Assembly (NCBI GenBank): GCA_963706315.1
Contig: CAVPMA010000014.1
Span: 1-64,000 of the forward strand
From: CALMEC01 sp963706315
Lineage (GTDB): Bacteria > Actinomycetota > Thermoleophilia > Miltoncostaeales > Miltoncostaeaceae
DNA: 64,000 nt
Direction of reading: 5' to 3'
Shown piece by piece: positions 52,376 to 60,800 of the stretch (position 1 is its first letter; each line of letters begins with the position of its first letter). The notes under the pieces were generated by a model, which was given only the letters and a program-made list of their open reading frames with translations, did no database searches and had not been told where the DNA came from. A program made the translations under genes and the position numbers.

Positions 52376-53044
52376 ATGATCCAGCACCAGGCGACGGCTG
52401 AACAGCTTCAAGCTCGATCTCTGGTCGAGGTCCATGATCGGGCCTTGGTCTTGCGGGCCCGTGACGGCGATCGGGTCGCGATGGACAAGATCATCGAGCG
52501 CTACCGTGGGTTCGTGCGGCTCAAGGCGAGCTCGTACTTCCTGGCGGGCGGCGAGATCGAGGATCTGGTCCAGGAGGGCCTCATCGGCCTGTTCAAGGCG
52601 GTGCGCGACTACCGCCCGGAGCGGGAGGCGTCGTTCCGCTCGTTCGCCGAGCTCTGCGTGACGCGGCAGATCATCACCGCGATCAAGACAGCGGCCCGCA
52701 ACAAGCACTCGCCGCTCAACACGTACGTGTCGTTCAGCCACTCCCGCGCGGGCAGTGGCGAGCAGGAGGCGACTCTGGCGGAGGTCCTCGCCGGCGACCC
52801 GGTGTCGGACCCGATGACGCAGGCGATCTCCACGGAGGAACTTCGGAGCCTCCTCGATTGCCTGGGAAGCGCCCTGTCGGAGCTCGAGCACCGCGTCCTC
52901 GGCATGTACCTCGAGGGCCGAAGCTACGAGGAGATCGCCGAGCGGCAGGGGTGCACCCCGAAGACCGTCGACAACGCCCTGCAGCGCGTGAAGCGGAAGG
53001 TCGCGACCCATCTGAAGAGCCGCGAGGTCATCGACCTGCGCTAA
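52376..53044 (+). CDS. SigH-type RNA polymerase sigma-70 family factor
   Basis: This 222-residue alternative sigma factor resembles the sporulation-type SigH of Gram-positive bacteria. Region 2 reads GGEIEDLVQEGLIGLFKAV then ASFRSFAELCVTRQIITAIK, and region 4 reads LSELEHRVLGMYLEGRSYEE followed by GCTPKTVDNALQRVKRK. There is no anti-sigma gene beside it. ATG 52376 follows a noncoding leader of about 250 bases with a promoter and a palindrome. Confidence 0.92.
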   Translation: MIQHQATAEQLQARSLVEVHDRALVLRARDGDRVAMDKIIERYRGFVRLKASSYFLAGGEIEDLVQEGLIGLFKAVRDYRPEREASFRSFAELCVTRQIITAIKTAARNKHSPLNTYVSFSHSRAGSGEQEATLAEVLAGDPVSDPMTQAISTEELRSLLDCLGSALSELEHRVLGMYLEGRSYEEIAERQGCTPKTVDNALQRVKRKVATHLKSREVIDLR

Positions 53045-53069
53045 TCGCGCTCGCTTGCGGGGATTCGGC

Positions 53070-53258
53070 TCAGGCCACGCCGAGCGTCTCGCGCACCGGC
53101 GACGGCACGATGATCAGCGGGCACGCCCGCTGCATGATCTTCTTGCACTCCACCCACCAGTCGCGGGTGATGCGCAGAAGCCGATCGCGGTCGAGCTTCG
53201 GTCGCTTGAATCCCGATCGGGGGCCAGTGAACGCGGGCGCTGCGGCGTATGACGACAA
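53070..53258 (-). CDS. Small basic protein of unknown function
   Basis: This 62-residue open frame from TTG 53258 has strongly GC-biased third codon positions, unlike the other frames here, and reads as a plausible protein (KLDRDRLLRITRDWWVECKK followed by IMQRACPLIIVPSPVRE). I know no family. It lies between the sigma factor and tRNA-Thr, convergent with the sigma gene. The 217 bases from 53259 to the tRNA hold no clear gene. Confidence 0.5.
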   Translation of the reverse strand: MSSYAAAPAFTGPRSGFKRPKLDRDRLLRITRDWWVECKKIMQRACPLIIVPSPVRETLGVA

Positions 53259-53475
53259 TCCGGTCTCCTCTCGAGCGGGATGCGGTTTCGGGGGAGGCGA
53301 GTCGGGCGACCAGCGAGCCGAACGTCGCCTCCTTCACCATGATCGGATGCCGACGGCCTCCGCCCCATGTGCGCGTGGCGGACATTGGAGGCGCCGGATC
53401 CGCCGATCCGTCACGGATTGAGCCGACGCGTCGGGCGGCCGCGCTCTCGACGGGACGGGGTACCCTTCAGGCGAC

Positions 53476-53548
53476 GCCGGAGTAGCTCAGCTGGTAGAGC
53501 AGCCGCCTTGTAAGCGGCAGGTCAGGGGTTCGAGTCCCCTCTCCGGCT
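53476..53548 (+). tRNA. tRNA-Thr(UGU)
   Basis: A full cloverleaf can be drawn. The acceptor arms GCCGGAG and CTCCGGC pair with T as discriminator. The D-arm region is GCTCAGCTGGTAGAGC. The anticodon stem GCCGC/GCGGC encloses the loop CTTGTAA with anticodon TGT (Thr, ACA codons). The T-arm is GGGGTTCGAGTCCCC. CCA is not encoded. It marks the end of the core region and the left border of the island. Confidence 0.96.
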
Positions 53549-53627
53549 TCGGGAAATGCCTGCTATTCAGGGGTTTCCGCGGCAACCCTCAAGTACCCTC
53601 AACGTGGAGGTTCTTCGTTTGGGTACG

Positions 53628-53676
53628 TTGCGGGGGTTGCGGGAGGCGTCAGGGATGTTGCGGGACGCGTTGCGGG
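53628..53676. repeat. Four TTGCGGG repeats next to tRNA-Thr
   Basis: TTGCGGG occurs at 53628, 53637, 53658 and 53670 within 49 bases, all in the same orientation, in a noncoding stretch that starts just after the tRNA. Closely spaced short direct repeats beside a tRNA 3' end resemble recombinase arm-type sites. The rest of 53549-53682 holds no gene. Confidence 0.5.
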
Positions 53677-53682
53677 GACCTC

Positions 53683-54003
53683 CTACGGAAGGGTCTCGCA
53701 AGCAATCCCGTCGCCGTCACCGTCCAGGCCCGACGGGTCGGATGGGTCCTGGTCCAGGTACGCCTGGGCCTCTACCTGCGTGGAGAAGTCGCGGCAGTTC
53801 AAATCACCTGCCGGTAGCTCATATCCCGGATCATCCGTTTCGGATGTCGCCTGCAGGAGCGCCACGCCTCCCATGACCGCAACAGTGCCGACTACCGCCC
53901 CGATCTTCTTGACCATTCCTTTGGCTTGGCCGGGTTCTTTCGGCTGGCCCTTGTCTGGATCGCGGAGTGGGGGGAGATTGGCCAACGGGCCCTCGTGGCT
54001 CAT
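53683..54003 (-). CDS. Membrane-anchored excalibur calcium-binding domain protein
   Basis: This 106-residue product has a cytoplasmic Pro/Lys-rich N-terminus, one membrane segment (VKKIGAVVGTVAVMGGVALL, about residues 31-50) and a C-terminal excalibur domain with LNCRDFSTQVEAQAYL and DPSGLDGDGDGIACETLP, whose Asp-rich loop binds calcium in the EF-hand manner. Such domains sit on the outside of actinobacterial cells. ATG 54003 is the start. Confidence 0.85.
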   Translation of the reverse strand: MSHEGPLANLPPLRDPDKGQPKEPGQAKGMVKKIGAVVGTVAVMGGVALLQATSETDDPGYELPAGDLNCRDFSTQVEAQAYLDQDPSDPSGLDGDGDGIACETLP

Positions 54004-54092
54004 GAGCAGCCGCCGAGCAACCTCGAACTCTCGACCGTGCAAAGCATGTGTACGCGTTCGCCCGGCCTTAGCGTTACCCTTCTGGGCTCAGG

Positions 54093-54281
54093 ATGGCCAG
54101 GACGCACCACCTCGAAGCAGCTGAGATCCTCGAGCGACTTGCGGCTTCCATCGCCAAGGGCGAGATCACCGCGCCGACCGGGGTCACTGGTCGTCTTGAG
54201 GCTTCGGCCACGACGCTGAGAATTACGGCTGGTGAGCCCGGTAAGCGGGGCATCTCCCGAAGAGCAGGCACGACGAAGTGA
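54093..54281 (+). CDS. Small protein of unknown function, coupled to a lipoprotein
   Basis: This 62-residue frame starts MARTHHLEAAEILERLAASI and contains KGEITAPTGVTGRLEASATT, then a basic tail. I know no family. A GGCTCAGG-like stretch precedes ATG 54093, and the stop overlaps the next gene as GTGA, which supports translation. A weakly similar small frame lies at 61203-61400 on the other strand. Confidence 0.5.
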   Translation: MARTHHLEAAEILERLAASIAKGEITAPTGVTGRLEASATTLRITAGEPGKRGISRRAGTTK

Positions 54282-54820
54282 GCGAGCCGGTTCGGCCGCG
54301 GGCGAAGTTAGGTGCCGCGTGTTTTGCCTTCGCCGTAGTGGCTCTGGTCGCAGGCTGCGGCGCGGCGCAGTCAACCGGCGGTGAGGGCACGACCTCGCCA
54401 AGTGTCGTTACGGCGGTGGGGCCAAGTGGCGGGCCCGCCCCGGTGCCTGACCCCGGCGGGGGTGACCCTGGAGCCACCGCCGACCAAGAGGATTGGGATG
54501 CCCAGACCGGCGACCAGTGGGACGAGTTCAACGAGGCCTACCTTGATGCTTGGGACACCGGTTGCGAGAACCTCTTCTCCAACTCTCCGGATGGGAACTT
54601 CTATGAGGACAACGTCCAGTACGACGTGACGGACTGCCAGGGGCTCGTCCCGGGTGACGCGTCAGAGGCGTCGGACCTCCCGGCAATCGTCCCGCTGGAC
54701 CCAGTGTCTGATGGTGAAGTGCTCGGCGAACACGAGGGGTGCGTGGCCCTATTCCAGCAGGAAGGTGTGACTAGTCTGAATTGGGGCACCGAGTCCTATA
54801 CCGAGTTGGACTGCCCATAG
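54278..54820 (+). CDS. Secreted lipoprotein of unknown function
   Basis: This 180-residue product has a basic N-terminus, a hydrophobic segment and the lipobox LVAGC, so it should be lipidated on Cys near residue 27 and held on the outer face of the membrane. A Gly/Pro/Thr-rich linker leads to an acidic domain with several cysteines (DTGCENLFSNS, VTDCQGL, HEGCVALF, ELDCP). GTG 54278 overlaps the upstream small gene. Function unknown. Confidence 0.75.
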   Translation: MSEPVRPRAKLGAACFAFAVVALVAGCGAAQSTGGEGTTSPSVVTAVGPSGGPAPVPDPGGGDPGATADQEDWDAQTGDQWDEFNEAYLDAWDTGCENLFSNSPDGNFYEDNVQYDVTDCQGLVPGDASEASDLPAIVPLDPVSDGEVLGEHEGCVALFQQEGVTSLNWGTESYTELDCP

Positions 54821-54851
54821 CAGCTCGAGCACCGTTGCCCAGCGCGTTTCC

Positions 54852-55538
54852 TTACCGATAGGCGGTGTCCGTAGCCGCCCAGCTCTTCAACGCCCGTTGG
54901 ATGGTGGATGGCCACCACTTCTCGCCGCCGCGCGGGGGCGGGATTCCCTCCTCGTTCAGGGCGTTCGCGATCTCCTCGAACGTCGCGGACGACGCCCGCA
55001 GCTGCCGTAGACGCTCGACCATCTCCGGAGTGATCGCCCGCGGCCGCCCTAGCCGAACCCCCTGAGCCCTCTTCGCCTCCAAGCCTTCCTTGGTGCGCTG
55101 CCCGATAAGTTCCCGCTCGAGCTCGGCGACGGCGGCGATGATCTGCGCCGTGAACTTCCCCGTCGGCGTCGAGGTGTCCAACCCGAGGTCGAGGCACACG
55201 AGCGCCCACCGTTGACGTTGCGACTGGTCGAGCAGGTCGCAGAAGTCGCGCACCGATCGCGAGAGCCGGTCGAGCTTCGCGACGATTAGCCCGTCCGCCT
55301 CGCCGGCCTGCAACGCCTCGAGCGCCCGGGTGAGAGCGGGTCGGTTCTTCATGCTCTTCGCCGACATCCCTTCGTCGGCCTCAACGGCGACGATCTTCCA
55401 GTCCCGTTCGTTGCATGAGCGTTGGATGGCTTTGCGTTGCGCGGCGAGGCCAGCCCCGGATCGGCGTTGCTCCTCGGTGCTGACGCGGACGTAGGCGACG
55501 ACCCGGAACGCCTCGCCGGTAGTCTTGGTACTGGTCAT
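54852..55538 (-). CDS. Serine recombinase (resolvase/invertase family)
   Basis: This 228-residue site-specific recombinase has the catalytic Ser in AYVRVSTEEQ (S20), the domain motifs GLAAQRKAIQ and AKLDRLSRSVRDF, and IIAAVAELERELIGQRTKEG (the long E helix). GVRLGRPR leads into a C-terminal helix-turn-helix. This is the small resolvase size rather than a large phage integrase. ATG 55538 is 65 bases downstream of a promoter with a 20-base palindrome. It is the only recombinase in the island and could act at the tRNA or within the element. Confidence 0.92.
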   Translation of the reverse strand: MTSTKTTGEAFRVVAYVRVSTEEQRRSGAGLAAQRKAIQRSCNERDWKIVAVEADEGMSAKSMKNRPALTRALEALQAGEADGLIVAKLDRLSRSVRDFCDLLDQSQRQRWALVCLDLGLDTSTPTGKFTAQIIAAVAELERELIGQRTKEGLEAKRAQGVRLGRPRAITPEMVERLRQLRASSATFEEIANALNEEGIPPPRGGEKWWPSTIQRALKSWAATDTAYR

Positions 55539-55602
55539 GGGTGCACACCTCGTGGCCCGGGGCCGGGGCGTTGGCGCGCCGCCGGCCCGCTTGATCTTAA
55601 GG

Positions 55603-55630
55603 ACTATAGCGTAAACGTTCGTTTACGCAA
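55603..55630 (-). promoter_or_regulatory. Recombinase promoter with a 20-base palindrome
   Basis: On the minus strand TTGCGT (55625-55630) and TATAGT (55603-55608) are 16 bases apart and point at the recombinase gene. The perfect palindrome GCGTAAACGTTCGTTTACGC (55609-55628) fills the spacer and overlaps the -35, so a bound protein would shut the promoter. Autoregulation by the recombinase is one possibility. Confidence 0.7.
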
Positions 55631-55803
55631 TACCCGGCAGGTCGGTAGCATCACTCGACAGCGACAAGGGGGGCCGCGACAGCGCGCGAACGGCTGGCCC
55701 ATGGCAGCGGGAGTGACCCCCGATGCGGCCTCAGCCTAACTACGGGCTCAGCGCCGCCACCACGGTCCACTTCCGCTGCCGGAGAACGGAACGGAGGACA
55801 AAG

Positions 55804-56035
55804 ATGGCCGAGACCACGCAACTGCACCTCACCGGCGGGGACCTCATCGACGCGCGTCGCCGTGATCGCCTTGATTGCCGCGACGCACGACCTCAACCCC
55901 GAGTGCCAGCGGACAGCCGCCGAGTTCGCCGCGGCGGTCCAACACGTCGGCCTCTACCGTGACCTGATCGGCCGCCTCGGAGGGGACCCGTCCTGGCCGG
56001 TTGCCGAATACCACGGCGAGTTGCGAGACGAATAA
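55804..56035 (+). pseudogene. Small gene with an apparent single-base frameshift
   Basis: From ATG 55804 (after GGAGGACAA) the frame reads MAETTQLHLTGGDLIDA and then becomes Arg-rich. Moving one base forward near 55855 gives a natural continuation, VAVIALIAATHDLNPECQRT then AAAVQHVGLYRDLIGRLGGD, ending at TAA 56033-56035. The intact product would be about 77 residues. I know no family; the style suggests a small phage or plasmid protein. A sequencing error cannot be excluded. Confidence 0.5.
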
Positions 56036-56209
56036 GTCGGGGTCCTCAGGCAGGCAAGCAGGGAGGCGAGGGCCTGCGCGGTAGGCGAGATCGAGCAAAT
56101 CCCCGACCTCGATGACTATGAAGTGGCGTGCAACGCCGTCCGCGAGGCGGACATCGCGACAGCCGAGTCGATCCTCGAGCTGCTGGGGCAGCCGGCATCG
56201 AACCGTTGA
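56036..56209 (+). other. Short open frame without a standard start
   Basis: Directly after the TAA at 56035 the same frame stays open for 57 codons and reads as acidic protein sequence (GEIEQIPDLDDYEVACNAVR, then ADIATAESILELLGQPASNR). No ATG, GTG or TTG begins it. It may be the end of a decayed gene. Its last 20 bases overlap a tRNA-like relic on the other strand. Confidence 0.3.
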
Positions 56210-56218
56210 CCTGCCGCT
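56190..56218 (-). other. tRNA-Thr-like 3' fragment
   Basis: On the minus strand AGCGGCAGGTCA (plus 56207-56218) is identical to the anticodon-stem and variable-loop part of tRNA-Thr, and is followed at the right spacing by GGTTCGA, as in its T-arm. Acceptor and 5' halves are absent. It may be an attachment-site remnant or a decayed tRNA. A T-arm-like GGGGTTCAAGCCC also occurs on the plus strand at about 56270. Confidence 0.35.
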
Positions 56219-56310
56219 CGCGGGGAACGACGGTCGAATCCCACCGAGCAGGGCCAAACTGCGCGCCCAGGGGTTCAAGCCCGCCCTCGGCGCGTGCCCG
56301 GCTGAACGCG

Positions 56311-56529
56311 CTAGCCAATCACGACGATGGCCGCGCGACCGGCGAGGGCCTGGACGCACTCGGCGGCCCGTAGGGCGTTGGCCTTGCTCACGAATGATTC
56401 ACCCGACGTGGCGATCTTCTTCTCGTTCGGGGAGATCAGGTCCCAAAACCAGTCGCCGGCTGCGTTCTTGGTGACCACGAACTTCGCGACCGGCTCGACT
56501 GCCGACAGCAGGGGCGGCCGACCCGTCAT
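56311..56529 (-). CDS. DUF1508 (YegP-like) small protein
   Basis: This 72-residue product carries one DUF1508 repeat: AKFVVTKNAAGDWFWDLISP, then KKIATSGESFVSKANALRAA. DUF1508 is a small beta-rich fold of unknown role, common on mobile and accessory DNA. ATG 56529 follows GAGGGGGG at a fair spacing. It lies just downstream of a related, frameshifted copy. Confidence 0.8.
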   Translation of the reverse strand: MTGRPPLLSAVEPVAKFVVTKNAAGDWFWDLISPNEKKIATSGESFVSKANALRAAECVQALAGRAAIVVIG

Positions 56530-56558
56530 CTGGGTACCCCCCTCAGACTCGTCAGCGT

Positions 56559-56817
56559 TTACTGCGGCGAGTCGATCGCGACGACTGGTGCGCCCGCTGC
56601 GATGGCGTGGACAGCCTCGACCGCGCGTTGGGCGCTCGCCCGACTTCAAGAAGTACTCGCCGGACACCGCGAGGACCTTCCGGTCCGCGTCGACGAGGAG
56701 CCAGTACCACTGCCCGGCGGTGTCCGGCTGAACTTGATACCGCGGCGCCGCGGGGGGCGTCGCGCGCACGAGCGCAGCGCCGTCAGGAACCTCCACCACC
56801 ATTTTCGACTCTGTCAC
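56559..56817 (-). pseudogene. DUF1508-like gene with an apparent frameshift
   Basis: From GTG 56817 or ATG 56802 the frame reads a DUF1508-like stretch (RYQVQPDTAGQWYWLLVDAD, then AVSGEYFLKSG) and then turns Arg-rich. Skipping one base near 56645 restores the expected helix and end (SAQRAVEAVHAIAAGAPVVA) to TAA 56561-56559. The intact form would be about 85 residues. It is tandem with the intact DUF1508 gene. Confidence 0.6.
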
Positions 56818-57436
56818 ACGCCGAACGATGTCAACCCTCGCGATCCAGGTCAACGCCGGAGCCGGGTCGCGCGAATGCGACCGCCGATATTCCTCCCGCG
56901 TGTCGCAGGGTTCGAGGCACGGCCATCGGGGGCACTTTCGAAGTCGGGCGGGGTGAGTCGTCGGGCCGACACCGGGGGAGTAGGCGATCCGCTGGGCGGG
57001 CGCCGACCCGGAGTTGTCGGCGGCGCTGGACCTTGATCGCGGAGGAGTTTCGCAGGCGTCTGCGCGACGAGGATGATGGCGGGCAGGGGGCCGGGGGTAG
57101 AAGGCTCGCGCGGTAGTTGGCTGGGACCGCGGCCAAGCTGGCGGGCGTCGACTCTGCGCCTCCCACACCACCCCCATACCAAGGGGAGGGGTTCCTTTCC
57201 TCTCGGCCGCATCTTAGTAGAACGCTGGCGAGGGAGGGCGGTATCACCCACAGCGGCGCCCGTCCCACCCGCCGCGGCGAAGCGGCGGAGGCCCGAGGCG
57301 TGAGGCCCCCTACTCGCCATGAGCGGCGTCTCCTGCGCCGGTCGCACCGTCAGCCCGGCGCCCGCCGGCCAGAAGTTCTCGAGGGGCTCACAGTCGCCCG
57401 CGCCCGCGTCACACGGGGGTCGGTATGAACCTGTGG
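56818..57436. other. Noncoding stretch with GC-rich hairpins
   Basis: No convincing gene is visible on either strand; open frames here are Arg/Pro-rich shadows. A perfect 7-base hairpin (CCGCCGC, loop GGCGAA, GCGGCGG) lies at 57269-57288, and a C-run/G-run pair around CCCCCATACCAAGGGG at 57171-57186 looks like a short palindromic repeat. Confidence 0.4.
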
Positions 57437-57737
57437 CTAGCTCAGGCCAACGACGGAGAGCTCCGTCAGCGCCGCAATGGCCGCGGACGTCCTCGACGGG
57501 CCATGAACCATGGCGAGCCCCTCGCGGCCGCCGAACCACCTCGTGACTTCGATCGTCCAGACGGATTCGCCGATGTTGTGCTCGAGCCTGACCATGACTT
57601 CCAACGCATGTTCGTTGGCAAGGTCGAAGAGCCCGTCAAGCGCGCTCACATACTCCGGGTCGTCCACATCGCACTCGCTGAGGCCCAGAGCGGCGCGCGG
57701 TCTCCCGCATCTCTTCGAGGTACGCGTCGTCGCCCAT
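57437..57737 (-). pseudogene. Small gene with an apparent frameshift, unknown family
   Basis: ATG 57737 opens MGDDAYLEEMRETA and then reads into Arg-rich sequence. Skipping one C near 57692 joins it to a protein-like frame (LGLSECDVDDPEYVSALDGL, then VWTIEVTRWFGGREGLAMVH) that runs to the stop at 57437. The product would be about 100 residues. No family is recognised. Confidence 0.5.
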
Positions 57738-57809
57738 TCGATCAAGGTAGCCGCCGCCCCCGCCTGTCGCGGCCGTATTCCCCCGCAAGGAACGAGAACG
57801 ACGCAAGGT

Positions 57810-57838
57810 TTGACCTGACGCTCCAGGGCGGGTACGGT
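57810..57838 (+). promoter_or_regulatory. Candidate promoter of the large nuclease-effector gene
   Basis: TTGACC (57810-57815) and TACGGT (57833-57838) are separated by exactly 17 bases and lie 30 bases before the GTG start at 57868. GAGG at 57860-57863 can serve as the ribosome-binding site. Confidence 0.55.
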
Positions 57839-57867
57839 CGCTCACGGTCCGATCTCGCCGAGGCCTG

Positions 57868-60800
57868 GTGTTCGAGACGTCCCGCCAAGATGGCTGCAGA
57901 GTCTGCAAGGCGTCCGTCGCCCCGGCCGCCCGGGATGTGCCCGCACCCGTTCCTGTGGGACCGGTGTCGGCGGTCGCGCTTGCCGCGCTCCCGAGTCCTC
58001 AGCGTGCCGCGGCTGTCGGCTGGCTCCAGAGCCACGGCGGCAACGCAGGGATCGCCCGCCTGCTCGCTGAGGGGGGGGCGAGCGCGCCGCCGCGGCCTGC
58101 CATCGCGCGCGAGGGCCAGCGCTGCGCGTGCGGGGGCCTGATCGGCCCCGACGGCCAATGCGACCGATGCCGCGCCGAGACCCGACAGGAGAGCGCCTCG
58201 ACGGAGACGATCGCGCGGCGCCGGGCCCGCGACGAGCAGGCCGCGCCCGCCGCCGAAATGTGCACCTGCGGTGAGGAGGCCGGTGCCGGCGGACAGTGCG
58301 ACCGCTGCCGGGACGATGCCCCCGGTGCCGTCACGCCGGCTGTCGGGTCCGCGTCCGCGGCTCCGCTGTCGCTCGACCTGCCGCGAGGCGACGCCCGCGC
58401 GGCCGCCGCGGAGACGAGTGCCCGAGCGGCGGACGCGACGGCCGCCGACGCTGCGCCCGTCCCGCCTGCCCGCGCCCATGGTCCTCCCGAGGCCGACGTG
58501 GACGCCTCCATGCCCGAGGCGGCCCTCACGCACGAGGTCACTAGCGGAGTTGCACCGCGGCCGGGCGATCCGTCTGCGGACAGGTTTGCGTCCCCGTTCG
58601 CCATCGGCGCAGCCTTCGGTGCACCTGTGCCGTCGTCCGACGCCTTGGCTGCGCCGGCCCTCGCAAGCGCCCCGTCGTCCGACGAGGCCGCGAGCGTGCT
58701 TGCGCCGACGATGGCTCATGAAGCGGTCACGGGGCCCCTTTCGGCGTCCGGGCGCGGCGCCACCGGCCCGCCAGCGCTCGCCGACGACCTCTTGGACGCG
58801 CCCCCCGCGCCGAGGGCCGCCGATGCATTCGGCGCGCTCGCCCTCCCCGGGGCGCCGCTGCCCGCCCACGGCGCTTCGTCGCTTGGGGGCTTGGCCGGTG
58901 CGGTCCCGGCCGCGGTGGGCGGCGTGGCCACGTCTCTGCCGGCGCCGGCGACGGCTGCGCCGGGCGCGTCAACCGGGAAGACGCCGATCCCGGTGGAGGC
59001 GATCCTCGGCGAGTTCGAGGGCCTCTCGGGCGACATCGCGGGCCGCGGATCACGTTCGCTCGGGCTGGTCGAGAGCGCACGTAAGCGGATCCGGGGAGTG
59101 CTCGCGGACCTCGGCGCCGGCGCGGAGTCCACTGCCTCTGCGTGCGGAGGCGAGGCCGAGGCCCGGCTCTCAGGCGAGTCCGGGACGGTCCTCGGCGCCG
59201 TGCAGGCCGAGGGCGAGAAGGCGCAGACGACGACCGCCGCCCGCGCCGGCGCCGCGCGAGCCGCCATCTCGGAGGAGACCCAGGCCATGCGCGCCGAGGG
59301 AACGTCGGCCCTCGATGGTGGGCTCGCGCAGCTCAACCAGGCCTCCGCCGGATCCGGCTCGTCGATCCTCGGCCGGATCGGGAGCGTGATCTCGGCGGCG
59401 GCCTCGTCGATCACCGGCTGGGTCTCGCGGTCGCTCGGCGACGCCGCCTCGGCCCTACACGGCTACGGCGGCCGGCTGCTCGGCGCCGTTTCGGGGCTCG
59501 CTTCGGGCGTGCTCGCGAGAATCGAAGAGGTCGCGGGCCAGGTCGCCGGAGCCGCCAGGTCCGTCGTGACGCGCGCCGTGTCCCTCCTGCAGGGCATCGT
59601 GTCCGCCGCCAAGAGCACGCTGGCCTCCATGATCGCCGCTGCCCGGCGCGCCGTGAACGGCTGGCTCGCGCAGGCCGCGGCTCTCGTCGAGCGTGTGCTG
59701 AGCCGGGTTGCGGCCGGGATCTCGAGCGCGGTTGCCCAGGCGCTCGCCCACGTCCGCGAGGCCCGCGCGCAGGCGGAGTCGCGGGCCGCGGGCGGATGCC
59801 GGCCGGAGGCGCTCGCCGGGCTGCAGCAGCGCCGCGCGCAGCTTCGCGGAGAGCTCGATGCGGCGCTCACCGACCACGCCGCACGCGGCATCGCCCCGGC
59901 CGACCAGGTGGTGTCGTCGGTGACGAGCGCGGTGGGCGCGGTGGTCTCGGCGATGACGAGTGGCGGGTCGAGCCTCGTCACCGCGACGCTCGGCGGCCTG
60001 GCTGGCGTCCGGAGCGACGCGGCCGGCGAGATCCACGCGCGGACCGAGGAGGGCAACGACGGCATCGCCGGGGCACGTTCGAGCCTCGACGCCGGGCGAA
60101 ACCCGTTCGAGGCGGCCGTCGAGGGCCTTCGCAACGCACCCGCCAGGCTCGTCGGGCGGATCACCCAGGTCGCATCGACGTCCCAGGACGGGGACGGGGC
60201 ATCCGCGCCCGGACCTGTCGCACTCGACCTCCCCCCAGTCACCGCATTCCTCGGCCTCGGTCCGTCGACCGGCACCCCGACGCCCGGCCCGCTCCGCCCG
60301 CCGGTCTGGAACCCCAACTTCGGCGGCCCCACCACGAAACCGGTCGTCGAGGCGGGTAAGAAGCTGTTCCAGACCGCCGCCGAGCAGGCCCCGAAGATGG
60401 CTGGAGAGGCCGGCACGATCGGCATGGTCGAAGGGTTCATCATCTTCTTCGCCGCGGTCATCGCCGGTCTGATTGTGGGCGCGATCGCGGTGATGCTGGG
60501 CTGGGTCACCGGCGAGGGCCGCATCGAGCTGCCGTCGTGGCGAAAGGACCCCGTCCCGGCGCCGCCTCCCAGCACGACGCCCAAGCCGGCCCCCGGGCCC
60601 CAGCACGTCCCAGACAAGAAGGAGGGCGACGACGACGAGGATTGCCGGTCGTGCGGCCCCGGCACCACCAACATTGACTACGGGACGCTGGACAGGCTCG
60701 GGCGCGCGACGGGCGTTCGAGCACGGCTGAAGGGGATCCCCGACCCCGGGACCCCTGCAAACCCAGCGATCGAACCCAGCGGCTGGACGAGGCAGGTCCG

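Noticed and set aside
53549..53682. A tyrosine integrase gene beside tRNA-Thr
   Set aside because: No frame in this stretch or nearby carries the R-HxxR-Y pattern; the only recombinase seen is the serine type at 54852.
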